Shown here one piece after another: positions 14,888 to 23,071 of a stretch of 52,757 nt of DNA. The stretch is from the IMG/VR virus record IMGVR_UViG_3300023104_000001, positions 1 through 52,757 of that record; one strand, written 5' to 3'. Below the pieces are notes generated by a model, which saw nothing but the letters and a program-made list of their open reading frames with translations, had not been told where the DNA came from and did not search any database. The first letter of the stretch is position 1. Each line of letters opens with the position of its first letter. The position numbers and the translations under genes are program-made. The stretch comes from a virus.

Positions 14888-15102
14888 ACGGCCTCCCAAT
14901 TGCCACGGCAATATCGACCGGACTCGCCATTGATTTTCATTAGCATGGTAGTTGGCTCATTCAAGTAAAGCGTGTGCCCATCCATTGGTCCTCCATAGCA
15001 ATACCACGGCTCTTTGTGTACGCGCTTGCTGACAGTGGTCTTAGTTTTGATAGGCTTTGCCCCCACCTTTCCACTGTAGATCGTAGCTGGTTTATGTTTC
15101 AT
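14878..15102 (-). CDS. Hypothetical protein, 74 aa
   Basis: Start at MKHKPATIYSGKVGAKPIKT (15102), ATGA-coupled to the gene upstream and preceded by GGAG. A basic N-terminus leads to WYCYGGPMDGHTLYLNE, which recalls a small conserved phage motif (GGP-DG). No function is known. Confidence 0.7.
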   Translation of the reverse strand: MKHKPATIYSGKVGAKPIKTKTTVSKRVHKEPWYCYGGPMDGHTLYLNEPTTMLMKINGESGRYCRGNWEAVCD

Positions 15103-15221
15103 TGAAAAATGCTCCAAATGTAGCGCAGTGCGCGAATGATGAATGGGTCTGGCTCAACTGTCAGTTGGGAATAAGGCCCGAAAGCCTCATTCATGGTGCG
15201 TGGGACTCGGTAGTTTTTCAT
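15099..15221 (-). CDS. Small hypothetical protein, 40 aa
   Basis: The ATG at 15219-15221 follows GGGGAG at ideal spacing. The product is MKNYRVPRTMNEAFGPYSQL then a hydrophobic-aromatic end (IIRALRYIWSIFQ). It is the first gene of the minus-strand accessory operon, with TGGTCA-N17-CATACT upstream inside site D. Confidence 0.6.
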   Translation of the reverse strand: MKNYRVPRTMNEAFGPYSQLTVEPDPFIIRALRYIWSIFQ

Positions 15222-15266
15222 GTACTCCCCTGTGTAAGTGAGGCAAGTATGATGCGCGTCAACATC

Positions 15267-15303
15267 GTTGACCAATTGATTCTAACTATCGACCTCATAG
15301 TTA
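15267..15303 (+). promoter_or_regulatory. Dispersed element, site D (divergent promoter region)
   Basis: GTTGACCAATTGATTCTAAC then TATCGACCTCATAGTTA. It contains TAACTATC-N5-CATAGTTA, a 7-bp-arm inverted repeat. It sits between divergent operons (15221 minus and 15388 plus). TTGATT-N16-TAGTTA could serve the plus strand and TGGTCA-N17-CATACT the minus strand. Confidence 0.6.
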
Positions 15304-15387
15304 TTATTCATTGGCACAGTTCGCTGCCGACGATCACAATGGCACCACGTTTTGAACAAAGCGAAACGCAACCAACAGAGGGTTACC

Positions 15388-15630
15388 ATGACTTATATCA
15401 AAGGAACGCAAGAACAGCTTGACGCCGCGAAGGATGATACGACGTTGCTGCCGTTCGGGGTGGTGTTTTTGAGTGTTAATGACGCTACCAAAGGAAGAGA
15501 AGTTCAAAGACTTTCAAGTTATCTTGATCGCTTCGATTCAGTTAAATTTGTTTCTGATATTTATTCAGATTCAAACGATATTATGAATTATGACTATCTT
15601 TCTAGTAAAGATTTGGAGGTCATCAAATGA
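15388..15630 (+). CDS. Hypothetical protein, 80 aa
   Basis: First gene of the plus-strand replication operon. I start at MTYIKGTQEQLDAAKDDTTL (15388), preceded by CAGAGGG; the frame from 15352 lacks a site. It ends with an ATGA overlap onto the next gene. No family is recognised. Confidence 0.7.
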   Translation: MTYIKGTQEQLDAAKDDTTLLPFGVVFLSVNDATKGREVQRLSSYLDRFDSVKFVSDIYSDSNDIMNYDYLSSKDLEVIK

Positions 15631-15989
15631 CCAACCCCATCCAAGAACTGAAAGAAGTACGCGAAAAAATCGCTGTGCTTGAAATGAAAGAAGCCGCACT
15701 CGTGGCGCAGATCATTAAAGAAGCTGGACATACCAAAATCGGTGAAGCAACGTACACGCTCTACGGCGCAAAGGTAAAGATTGCAACCGGCGAGAACATC
15801 AAGCTTGACAAGGCTTTGCTTAACGCAGTGTGGAAAGACACGATGCCAATCAACCGCACGTATTCGTACACGCTGCGAACCAAAGAATATGCAGCCATGA
15901 TGAAGTCTGGAACGCCAGCGCAAAAGAAAATGCTGGCTGAGATTGTGACCACATCGATGGCAAAACCAACTGTGAAGATTGAGGTGTAA
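15627..15989 (+). CDS. Hypothetical replication-module protein, 120 aa
   Basis: The N-terminal 35 residues are a coiled coil (IQELKEVREKIAVLEMKEAA). The rest is basic and mixed alpha/beta (YTLYGAKVKIATGENIKLDK). It stands directly before the Sak4-like ATPase, where many phages carry a small helper of unknown role. The assignment goes no further than context. Confidence 0.75.
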   Translation: MTNPIQELKEVREKIAVLEMKEAALVAQIIKEAGHTKIGEATYTLYGAKVKIATGENIKLDKALLNAVWKDTMPINRTYSYTLRTKEYAAMMKSGTPAQKKMLAEIVTTSMAKPTVKIEV

Positions 15990-15991
15990 GC

Positions 15992-16819
15992 ATGGACCTT
16001 TCACTTCTAACCAAGCCACTCACCAAGGCTCCACAAATCACAATCGTTGGCCTTCCAGGCGTTGGCAAATCCAGTCTCGGCGCACTGTTTCCAAGTCCTG
16101 TATTCATCCAGGCCGAGGACGGATCAAGCGTGTTCGATAGCTGGCCTGATGAAATGAAGCCGGTTGTTTTCCCAGCTTTGCCAAGGGCAGATGCCAAGAA
16201 CAAAGTAAGCACCATGGCAGTGCTCGAAGAACAGTTGTTCGCTCTTGGAAAGCAGGAGCACAATTTTAAGACGCTTGTGATTGATTCAGTGACTAGTTTG
16301 CACGCTCTGTTCGAGCATGAGGTATGCGAGGAATATGGCGCTGATAATATCGGTGAGGCGGCTGGCGGGTATGGCAAGGGTTATCTGGTAGTCAAAGAGA
16401 AGCACGCCCGAATCAAGGCTATCTGTGATCGTCTTCGCGAAAAGAAGGACATGACGATTATTTTTCTGGCGCATGCTGGCATCAAAAAGGTAAAGGGTCG
16501 CCCTGATTCCGATGAATACACAGTCTATTCGCTTGACATGCACGATGCCTCGATTCCGACCTATGTTGCACTGGTCGATGCCGTGTACTACCTTCGGCAA
16601 GATGAATTTATCAAAGGTGCTCAAACCGACAAAAAGGGACAGACAACCAAGTTTGGCAAGGTAGTTCAAACAGGGGACCGCATCTTGGTCACAGCAGGCG
16701 ATGGACGTATCGGGTACGTGAATGCCAAATCGCGTTACCCTATGGACTCAGAACTGCCGATTCCAATTGGTGAAAATCCATTGCTAGAATTGATCCCGTA
16801 CTTTCGCAATAACAAGTAA
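15992..16819 (+). CDS. RecA-like P-loop ATPase (AAA_24, Sak4-like)
   Basis: The 275-residue protein has Walker A GLPGVGKSS (20-28) and Walker B TLVIDS (94-99), followed by TSLHALFEHEVCEEYG. LVVKEKHARIKAICDRLRE lies in the middle. This is the phage nucleotide-binding family AAA_24, whose Sak4 members act in single-strand annealing together with a phage SSB. That fits the SSB-like gene that follows 35 bases later. Annealing activity here is inferred. Confidence 0.88.
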   Translation: MDLSLLTKPLTKAPQITIVGLPGVGKSSLGALFPSPVFIQAEDGSSVFDSWPDEMKPVVFPALPRADAKNKVSTMAVLEEQLFALGKQEHNFKTLVIDSVTSLHALFEHEVCEEYGADNIGEAAGGYGKGYLVVKEKHARIKAICDRLREKKDMTIIFLAHAGIKKVKGRPDSDEYTVYSLDMHDASIPTYVALVDAVYYLRQDEFIKGAQTDKKGQTTKFGKVVQTGDRILVTAGDGRIGYVNAKSRYPMDSELPIPIGENPLLELIPYFRNNK

Positions 16820-16854
16820 GATAACAACCCCATCATAAATAAAGGAAACAAATC

Positions 16855-17379
16855 ATGTCGTTCTGGAAAACTAGCGCAGGAACAGAAGCAACCGGTGAAG
16901 TAAAAGAAAACAATCTGGACGCACTGCCAAAGGACTGGTACACCATGATGTTGGAGGAAGTTTCCAACAAAGAATGGGAAGATGATCGCTACATCAATAT
17001 TAAGGCGCGTGTTATAGCTGGACCGATGCAGAACCGTGTTGTTTTTCTCAAGTTGAAAGTTTATGAGACAAACAATAAATTTTACAAAGAGTCGGCACGC
17101 GATAACGCATTGGAAAAATTGGTGCGCCTCTATCAAATTCTTTGCGTAAAGCTTCCAGCCGCCGAACCAGACGACCGTTCACTGTCTCAATTGTCAGATA
17201 AACCGCTTGATGTGTACTTGGACATTTGGAAAGATCAAGCTACGAAAGAGCCGAAAGGCAATTTCATTACCAATTTTGCGGCTAAGGGGGAGAAAGCGGG
17301 GACAGCTGAAACGGCTAAGAAGATGCCCAATAAGCCTGCACCTGGAAATTCAGGTGTAGACAGCGACATTCCTTTCTGA
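16855..17379 (+). CDS. Single-stranded DNA-binding-type protein (DUF669-like)
   Basis: It is 174 residues long, with an N-terminal beta-rich region (ALPKDWYTMMLEEVSNKEWE, RYINIKARVIAGPMQNRVVF). The C-terminal third is disordered (Lys/Ala/Pro/Gly rich) and ends DSDIPF, matching the acidic SSB tip that docks host replication proteins. It follows the Sak4-like gene. AAGGAAAC precedes the ATG. The tip and position make an SSB role likely; the OB fold is not proven by eye. Confidence 0.8.
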   Translation: MSFWKTSAGTEATGEVKENNLDALPKDWYTMMLEEVSNKEWEDDRYINIKARVIAGPMQNRVVFLKLKVYETNNKFYKESARDNALEKLVRLYQILCVKLPAAEPDDRSLSQLSDKPLDVYLDIWKDQATKEPKGNFITNFAAKGEKAGTAETAKKMPNKPAPGNSGVDSDIPF

Positions 17380-17404
17380 TAAGCAACTATTCTAATAACA
17401 ACCA

Positions 17405-17427
17405 CCCGGCCCAGCGCCGGGTTTTTT
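17405..17427 (+). terminator. Terminator after the SSB-like gene
   Basis: CCCGGC (17405-17410), loop CCAGC, GCCGGG (17416-17421), then TTTTTT. It would limit transcription into the downstream genes, so the SSB-like gene may be expressed at a higher level. Confidence 0.85.
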
Positions 17428-17438
17428 AGGGGTAAAAA

Positions 17439-17693
17439 ATGCCAGTCGCGCCAGAGAACAAATACCAAAAACAAATCATCGGCAAAACGGATGATTTATT
17501 CGGCAAGCCAATGACTGTGACAATTACTGTTGACGTTTATGATGTCTTGATGGCATGGGGCGTATCGAATCCCGCCATTCAACACGCCATCAAAAAGCTG
17601 TTGCAGCCAGGGTTGCGCGGCCATAAGTCCAAGGCGCAAGACTTGAAGGAGGCTATGCAAAGCCTGCAACGGGCTATTGAGCTTGAATCATGA
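17439..17693 (+). CDS. Hypothetical protein, 84 aa
   Basis: Conserved-looking small helical protein (TVDVYDVLMAWGVSNPAIQH then AIKKLLQPGLRGHKSKAQDL). Similar proteins sit next to PP-loop genes in other phages, where they may be ligand- or DNA-binding helpers. Overlaps the next gene by four bases. Function unknown. Confidence 0.75.
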   Translation: MPVAPENKYQKQIIGKTDDLFGKPMTVTITVDVYDVLMAWGVSNPAIQHAIKKLLQPGLRGHKSKAQDLKEAMQSLQRAIELES

Positions 17694-18442
17694 TTAAGCG
17701 CATAGTTTGCTGGTTTTCATGCGGTGCTGCCAGTGCAGTAGCAACAAAGCTTGCAATCATTGAAAACGCCGGAAAATTACCATTGGTTGTTGCTCGATGC
17801 ATGATTGATGAAGAACACCCTGATAACGAACGCTTTGCTAAAGATTGCGAAGAATGGTTCGGTGTTCCGATCTTAAACTTATCAAGCAATGAGTATGGAA
17901 GTAGCATCTATGGGGTTTTTGGAAAGCGCAAATACATTTCCGGAATATCTGGCGCAGCTTGCACAAAATTTCTCAAGAAAGAAGTTCGCATTGAATTTCA
18001 ATTGCCAACAGATCGGCATGTTTTCGGTTATTGCGCCGGTGAAGATGATCGATGGGATAATTTTCTAGATGCAAATAATATTGACGCGTGGTCGCCACTC
18101 ATTGAAAAAGGGATTAGCCATCCTGAAGCATTGGCATTGATTGAGAATGCAAAAATTGCACTTCCAATCATGTACAAATTGGGCTATCAGCACAACAATT
18201 GCATCGGATGCGTAAAAGCGCAGGGGCAGGGCTATTGGAACAAAATACGTGAAGATTTTCCAAATCAATTTAACCGTATGGCTGTTTTCTCAAGGGGGCT
18301 GGGCGTGAGAATCATTAAAGTTGGAAAGGAGAGAATTTTTCTCGATGAGCTAATTCCAGGTACTGGCGACTATCAATCGGAACCTGAAATTCAATGTGGT
18401 ATTTTTTGTGAAGCTATCAGCCGGGATATGGGAAATGATTGA
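17690..18442 (+). CDS. PP-loop adenine nucleotide alpha hydrolase (PAPS-reductase-like)
   Basis: The 250-residue product begins IKRIVCWFSCGAASAVATKL, with SCGAASA in the place of the SGGxDS PP-loop that binds ATP pyrophosphate. DEEHPDNERFAKDCEEWFGV follows as in PAPS-reductase-like proteins. A late C-I-G-C-V-K motif (about 164-171, NNCIGCVKAQGQGYW) is typical of this phage subfamily. Members activate substrates by adenylation or move sulfur; candidate roles are nucleotide or tRNA modification or sulfur metabolism. The substrate cannot be read from sequence. It overlaps the following Cas4-like nuclease by eight bases. Confidence 0.8.
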   Translation: MIKRIVCWFSCGAASAVATKLAIIENAGKLPLVVARCMIDEEHPDNERFAKDCEEWFGVPILNLSSNEYGSSIYGVFGKRKYISGISGAACTKFLKKEVRIEFQLPTDRHVFGYCAGEDDRWDNFLDANNIDAWSPLIEKGISHPEALALIENAKIALPIMYKLGYQHNNCIGCVKAQGQGYWNKIREDFPNQFNRMAVFSRGLGVRIIKVGKERIFLDELIPGTGDYQSEPEIQCGIFCEAISRDMGND

Positions 18443-19394
18443 CCCTAACTCCATATTGGAAGCAATAGAAGCCTTGCCGCCAGTTCAGGATGAATCAGAG
18501 CGCGATTACTTAGGCGCTTCTATCCTTGGTGAAGCTTGCCAACGCAAACTTTGGCTTCAATTTCATAAGTACGTTGAACCGGAAAAATTCTCTTCACGTA
18601 TGCTGCGACTCTTCTATCGAGGTCAGCGAGAAGAGGGAATGTTTGAAATGTATTTGCGTGAGACTAGCTTTAACATCATTGAAAACTGTATGTCTCAGGC
18701 GCGCTGGACTGATGGGTTTATGAGTGGCGCAGGCGATGGAGTAGTCGAAAAAAATGGCGAACGATATTGCGTGGAGTACAAAACTCATAGCCTTGCCCAA
18801 TTCAAGAGCTTGGAAAGAGGCTATCTGGCAAACAGTCATCCAAAACATTTCACGCAATGTCAAGTCAATGCACTTAAATTTAATTGCGTTGGCTCGATTT
18901 ACTTAGCCGTCAACAAGGACAATGATGAATTGTTTTGTGACGTAATCGCACTCGATAATGAGTTTGCCAATCAGGAATTGGCGAAAGGCGAATACGTGAC
19001 GATGGCCGACAAACCACCTGAGCGAATTGCCAATAAGCCTACCGCCTTTGCCTGCAAATTCTGCCACGCCAAAGATGTCTGCTGGGGATTTGACGCGCCA
19101 CGAGTCAATTGCCGCAACTGCACCTCAGCCACGAAACACCGCGAATACGGGACATTCGGCTGCGGCATGAAACAGGATAGCAATGATTTGACAAAACGCA
19201 ATAGCAATAACCAATTGGACGAGTCCGGTTCTTGCGCGCATCATTCGTTTAACCCGTACGCAATACATGAGCTATTAGGCTGGGAGCCATTGGAATTTTT
19301 CCCATCACAGCGTGCGGTCAAATATAAAAAACCAGACGGATCAGAACTCACTAACGGTTTTGATTTTGTCCAATCTAAGGACTTGACAATATGA
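18435..19394 (+). CDS. PD-(D/E)XK exonuclease, Cas4/RecB-like with cysteine cluster
   Basis: I start at MIDPNSILEAIEALPPVQDE (18435), eight bases inside the upstream gene, giving 319 residues. GASILGEACQRKLWLQFH (28-45) is the usual N-terminal Cas4/AddB-like segment with its lone Cys35. GAGDGVV (99-105, Asp101) and CVEYKTH (112-118, Glu114, Lys116) form the nuclease core. Late cysteines (FACKFCHAKDVCWGF) could complete an iron-sulfur site. The role is probably end resection for recombination with the Sak4-like ATPase. The extra region CRNCTSATKHREYGTFGCGM is an unexplained second Cys cluster. Confidence 0.85.
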   Translation: MIDPNSILEAIEALPPVQDESERDYLGASILGEACQRKLWLQFHKYVEPEKFSSRMLRLFYRGQREEGMFEMYLRETSFNIIENCMSQARWTDGFMSGAGDGVVEKNGERYCVEYKTHSLAQFKSLERGYLANSHPKHFTQCQVNALKFNCVGSIYLAVNKDNDELFCDVIALDNEFANQELAKGEYVTMADKPPERIANKPTAFACKFCHAKDVCWGFDAPRVNCRNCTSATKHREYGTFGCGMKQDSNDLTKRNSNNQLDESGSCAHHSFNPYAIHELLGWEPLEFFPSQRAVKYKKPDGSELTNGFDFVQSKDLTI

Positions 19395-20425
19395 CTCCAT
19401 CACAGATTAACAAGGCCATCAGTCTCGCCGCTGACATTGCACGACCAAGCACTATGCCCATCATGTCCAATCTGCTGATTGGTAACGGCAAGGTGATTGC
19501 AAGCGACAGCGATAGCCAGATCACCATTGCAGCGCCATTAGATTTTGAGCCGTACACAGTGCCAGCGGCCAAGTTTAAAACGATCCTTGCGACTCTAGCG
19601 CCCGACGTGGCTCTGAAGCTCGACCACAAGGACGGCAAGCTTTCGGTGAAGTCAGGTCGCTCCAAGTTCACCGTACAAACGCTCCCAGCCGAAGACTATC
19701 CACAAATGGAAATTGGCGAATTGGTTTCCTCAATCGAAATTCATCAAGAGGTGTTGAAGTCGATGCTTCACGATGTCCAGCACGCTATTCCATCGCATGA
19801 TGTACGCCAGTACATCAATGGCGCATTCCTATCTGTGCGCGATGGTCAGCTTACTGTTGTTGGTACGGATACATCACGCATGGCTGTTAAGTCGATTGAA
19901 TTCGATAATGAGGAAGTATTGGAGGTAACGATTCCAAAGCTTGCCGTAGGACGTCTCATTAAGTTTCTAAATGACGGACCAATGACAATCAATTTTTATG
20001 ATGATAAATTGGTTTTTGCAATGGGAGATATCGAGTTCACAACCAAGCTTGTTACTGGAAAGTATCCAGACTTCCGCCGAGTTATCCCGAAGAACCCAAA
20101 CACAATCTTGATTGACCGCGAATTGATGCTTGAAACACTAAGCCGAGCAACAACCGTATTGGATAAGTCGCGCTCATCCAAGGTAACAATCGGTCCGAAT
20201 ATTGAGGTTTCTTGCTCCAATAACGGAGAGATCGCAGTTGACGACTTTCCATGTACATGGACCGGCGCACCGATTGAATTCGGTATGAATCCTGACTTCC
20301 TGCGCGAAGCGCTTCACGTCATGAGTGGTGACGAAGTGTCTTTGTCGTTTGGCGACTCTAAATCGGCATGGCTTTTGGAGGATGAAGAGGGATTGAAAGC
20401 AGTGGTTATTGGGCTGCGGAATTAA
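19391..20425 (+). CDS. dnaN-like: DNA polymerase III beta-clamp homologue
   Basis: At 344 residues it is slightly shorter than bacterial DnaN (about 366) and keeps its three-domain pattern. Diagnostic stretches are RPSTMPIMSNLLI (18-30), KFTVQTLPAEDYPQM in domain 1, VRQYINGAFLSV and VVGTDTSRMA in domain 2, and LVTGKYPDFRRVIP before domain 3. Domain 3 is more divergent than usual (SCSNNGEIAVDDFPC). A ring clamp tethers polymerase and mismatch-repair proteins. With no phage polymerase gene in the circle, it probably captures the host replicase. Confidence 0.88.
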   Translation: MTPSQINKAISLAADIARPSTMPIMSNLLIGNGKVIASDSDSQITIAAPLDFEPYTVPAAKFKTILATLAPDVALKLDHKDGKLSVKSGRSKFTVQTLPAEDYPQMEIGELVSSIEIHQEVLKSMLHDVQHAIPSHDVRQYINGAFLSVRDGQLTVVGTDTSRMAVKSIEFDNEEVLEVTIPKLAVGRLIKFLNDGPMTINFYDDKLVFAMGDIEFTTKLVTGKYPDFRRVIPKNPNTILIDRELMLETLSRATTVLDKSRSSKVTIGPNIEVSCSNNGEIAVDDFPCTWTGAPIEFGMNPDFLREALHVMSGDEVSLSFGDSKSAWLLEDEEGLKAVVIGLRN

Positions 20426-20435
20426 TTGGTATAAT
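20406..20435 (+). promoter_or_regulatory. Candidate promoter upstream of hairpin RNA / HNH gene
   Basis: TTATTG (20406-20411) and TATAAT (20430-20435) are separated by 18 bp, at the end of the clamp gene. Predicted start is near 20442, about 30 bases before a long terminated hairpin. Confidence 0.45.
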
Positions 20436-20470
20436 TAATTGTCGGCTTGGAATCCGATATAAAATTTAGC

Positions 20471-20554
20471 AAGGCTTCACACACACTCTGGCGGGCGGCT
20501 AATGCCTGTTATTCCAACTTGCGAAAGCATGAGAGTGTGGGTGAAGCCTTTTTT
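20471..20554 (+). ncRNA. Long terminated hairpin, candidate small RNA or attenuator
   Basis: AAGGCTTCACACACACTCT (20471-20489) pairs with 20532-20550 at 18 of 19 positions, followed by TTTTTT ending at 20554. The 42-base apical part contains short sub-hairpins. The size far exceeds a normal terminator stem. With the promoter at 20406 it would give a discrete RNA of about 110 bases. It may simply be an elaborate terminator that shields the homing-nuclease gene. Confidence 0.5.
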
Positions 20555-20569
20555 ATGGGCGAATGGAAA

Positions 20570-21067
20570 ATGAAAGAGATACCGCTTACTAGAGGAAAAG
20601 TAGCTTTTGTAGATGATGAGGATTTTGATTTTTTGTCAAAATTTAAATGGTATTGCACATCTCATGGTTACGCTCAATTAAGAAAAAAAGAAAATGGAGT
20701 AACAATATCTATATCAATGCATAGAGCAGTTCTTGGATTGAGCAAGGGTGAAAAGGTTGATGTCGACCATATAAATGAAATAAAAACAGACAATAGAAAA
20801 GAAAATCTTAGAAAATGCAATAGGTCTGAGAACATGAGAAACATGGGAATGAAGGCAAGTAATACAAGTGGCTATAAGGGAGTAAATTTTCATAAAGCTT
20901 CAAAATTGTGGAGGTCACAAATTAGGCTAAATATGAAATCAATTCACCTTGGATATTTCAAAAATCCAGAAGATGCATACAATGCGTATTGCGAAGCATC
21001 AAAAAAATATCATGGTGAGTTTGCCAATAATGGAAATGGATGTGTTAAGGGAGTTGAAAAGTGTTAA
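20570..21067 (+). CDS. HNH homing endonuclease with AP2 domain
   Basis: I start at MKEIPLTRGKVAFVDDEDFD (20570), the usual opening of this family, giving 165 residues. The HNH core is MHRAVLG (50-56), DVDHINEIKTDNRKENLR (64-81). The AP2 DNA-binding domain follows (100-152, SGYKGVNFHKASKLWRSQIR, HLGYFKNPEDAYNAY). It is free-standing and markedly more AT-rich than its neighbours, so it is a recent selfish insert between the clamp and helicase genes. Its stop overlaps the helicase GTG start. Confidence 0.92.
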   Translation: MKEIPLTRGKVAFVDDEDFDFLSKFKWYCTSHGYAQLRKKENGVTISISMHRAVLGLSKGEKVDVDHINEIKTDNRKENLRKCNRSENMRNMGMKASNTSGYKGVNFHKASKLWRSQIRLNMKSIHLGYFKNPEDAYNAYCEASKKYHGEFANNGNGCVKGVEKC

Positions 21068-22812
21068 TTCCTAGACCATACCAGCAAATTTGTGGCGATA
21101 AAGCTATCGCCCACATGCGCGCAACTCCAGAGCCTGGGGTTGTTGTCGTAACCACGGCTGGCGGGAAATCGGTGATTACAACAATCGTCGCCAAGGTTGT
21201 TGCAAGCTCTGGCAAGCGCGTTCTTTGCCTTGCTCCAAATGGTGATTTGGTTTCGGAGAGTGCGAAAAAATACCGCGCCACCGGAGAATATTGCTCAATC
21301 TTTAGCGCTAGTTTGAATTCCAAAGCGACCGGCCATCATGTAGTCTTTGGCACGCCCGGAAGCGTTGTTAACGCACTGGAAGAGTTTGACGATGAATATG
21401 CGCTACTTATTATCGATGAGTGCGCAGGCGTCTCTGACGACGATCAGACCACCTATCAACGCATCATTGCTCATTTGCGAGGAAAGAATCCAAAACTTCG
21501 CATCCTTGGCCTTGATGCCGTACCGGTTCGAGGCAAAGAAAAATTGATTGGACCTAATCAGACGTTCAAGCATGTAATTTATGAATTACCTCACCATGTT
21601 TTGTCTGAACTAGGCTGGGTAGTTAAATACCGGCTTGGATTCACGAAGGAGCATTACGACCTCGCAAAGTTAAAAACTATTGGAGGCAAGTTCAAGCAGT
21701 CCGAAGTTGACGATGCCACCCTAAATAAAGAGCGTCTTAGCCGATCAATCATTGCTGACATGATTAAAATCATGTCAGACGACAATCGTAAATGCGCAAT
21801 TATTTTTACTGCAAGTATCAAACACGCGCAAGAGGTTTTGTCATATCTGCCTGATGGTGAAGCCGTCCTAATTACTGGAAAGACCGGCAAGACTTTGCGC
21901 AAAGACAGCATCGAAGAAGCCAGGCGCGGAGAATGGCGGTATCTGGTAACGGTTAATGCACTTTCAGTAGGAACTGATATACCGATTGTTGATACCGTTG
22001 TGTTTCTTCGCGCAACCGAGTCGATTCGACTTTTACTCCAAGCAATGGGCCGTGGTTGTCGCCTATGGGATGAAAATTGGCCTTTGCCACCTGGGGAAAT
22101 GAATTGGCAGCATAAGGAATATCGCGGAAAGCGTGATGCATTAATTCTTGATTTTGGGGAAAACATAGAGAGGTTTTCGCTTGATGATGACCTAACAATA
22201 ACAGGGCTAGTTGCGTCAAAAAACGACCAAGCCGCCGACGAAGAGTATTTCGAGATTGATTGCCCCGACTGCAACACGGTAAATCGTCACACTGCACAAA
22301 GGTGCGTAGGGATCACGCAAACGGGCCGCTGTGATTATCGTTTTATTTTTAAGGAGTGTGGCTCGTGCCAAGCACAAAACAGCCCTAGCGCCCGCCATTG
22401 CTACAAGTGCGATGAGGAATTGATTGATCCAAACAAGCGATTGACACGCACTGCTGCTGTCGGCCCTGGCATACCGTTTCAAGTGGCCGTGATGGACATG
22501 ACCATCCGCCCCCACTGGAAAGGCGAGTCGCAGACCTTGCGTGTGGACTATGGCGTGACGGACGGCTCCAAGTCGTGGGAAGTTTCGCAGTTCTTGAAGC
22601 CAGGGAACTACCTGTTTCACAAGTGGACGGAACGCGTAGGCGCATTGGGTAACACAGTGGACAATGTGATGCTTGAGGCCGCGCAGTTAAGAGCACCAAC
22701 ACGTTTGATGGTAAAGAAAAAAAAGGCTTCCAAGTATTACGACATAGTTACGATGTACCACGATCCGACTATTGATAGGAATAAGCAATTGGACCAAGCC
22801 CAGCCAAGTTGA
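21061..22812 (+). CDS. Superfamily 2 DNA helicase with C-terminal zinc fingers
   Basis: Starts at a GTG (21061), giving 583 residues. RecA-like domain 1 has motif I TTAGGKSV (31-38; an Ala replaces the usual Gly of GSGKS) and motif II IIDEC (117-121). Domain 2 ends with motif VI QAMGRGCR near residue 333. The C-terminal third has two four-cysteine units (CPDC, then CGSCQAQNSPSARHCYKC), an extension found in phage SF2 helicases of the UvsW/Rad25 style. Likely roles are branch migration, fork restart or recombination. Confidence 0.88.
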   Translation: MLIPRPYQQICGDKAIAHMRATPEPGVVVVTTAGGKSVITTIVAKVVASSGKRVLCLAPNGDLVSESAKKYRATGEYCSIFSASLNSKATGHHVVFGTPGSVVNALEEFDDEYALLIIDECAGVSDDDQTTYQRIIAHLRGKNPKLRILGLDAVPVRGKEKLIGPNQTFKHVIYELPHHVLSELGWVVKYRLGFTKEHYDLAKLKTIGGKFKQSEVDDATLNKERLSRSIIADMIKIMSDDNRKCAIIFTASIKHAQEVLSYLPDGEAVLITGKTGKTLRKDSIEEARRGEWRYLVTVNALSVGTDIPIVDTVVFLRATESIRLLLQAMGRGCRLWDENWPLPPGEMNWQHKEYRGKRDALILDFGENIERFSLDDDLTITGLVASKNDQAADEEYFEIDCPDCNTVNRHTAQRCVGITQTGRCDYRFIFKECGSCQAQNSPSARHCYKCDEELIDPNKRLTRTAAVGPGIPFQVAVMDMTIRPHWKGESQTLRVDYGVTDGSKSWEVSQFLKPGNYLFHKWTERVGALGNTVDNVMLEAAQLRAPTRLMVKKKKASKYYDIVTMYHDPTIDRNKQLDQAQPS

Positions 22813-22843
22813 TACGATTAGGCATTAACCAAATAGGAAAGAC

Positions 22844-23071
22844 ATGCCACTACCGCCCCACCAAAAGCGGATAGCGTCAAAAATATGTGCAAGTGCTACT
22901 AAGAGCGAACGCGCAAAACTGGCCCACTATCTAGCGGAGATTCAGAGCGATGATGAGTTGTTTTGTAGATGCTTGCGCAAAGCAGTTGCAGCATTAGAGC
23001 GTTTTAACGATTCGGATTTGAAATGGCTACTTAAGTGGCTACCCATCATAGAGAGAGGTTTGGATAAATGA
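22844..23071 (+). CDS. Hypothetical protein, 75 aa
   Basis: Helical basic protein (KRIASKICASATKSERAKLA; DLKWLLKWLPIIERGLDK). AGGAAAGAC precedes the ATG. Overlaps dut by four bases. No family is recognised. Confidence 0.7.
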   Translation: MPLPPHQKRIASKICASATKSERAKLAHYLAEIQSDDELFCRCLRKAVAALERFNDSDLKWLLKWLPIIERGLDK

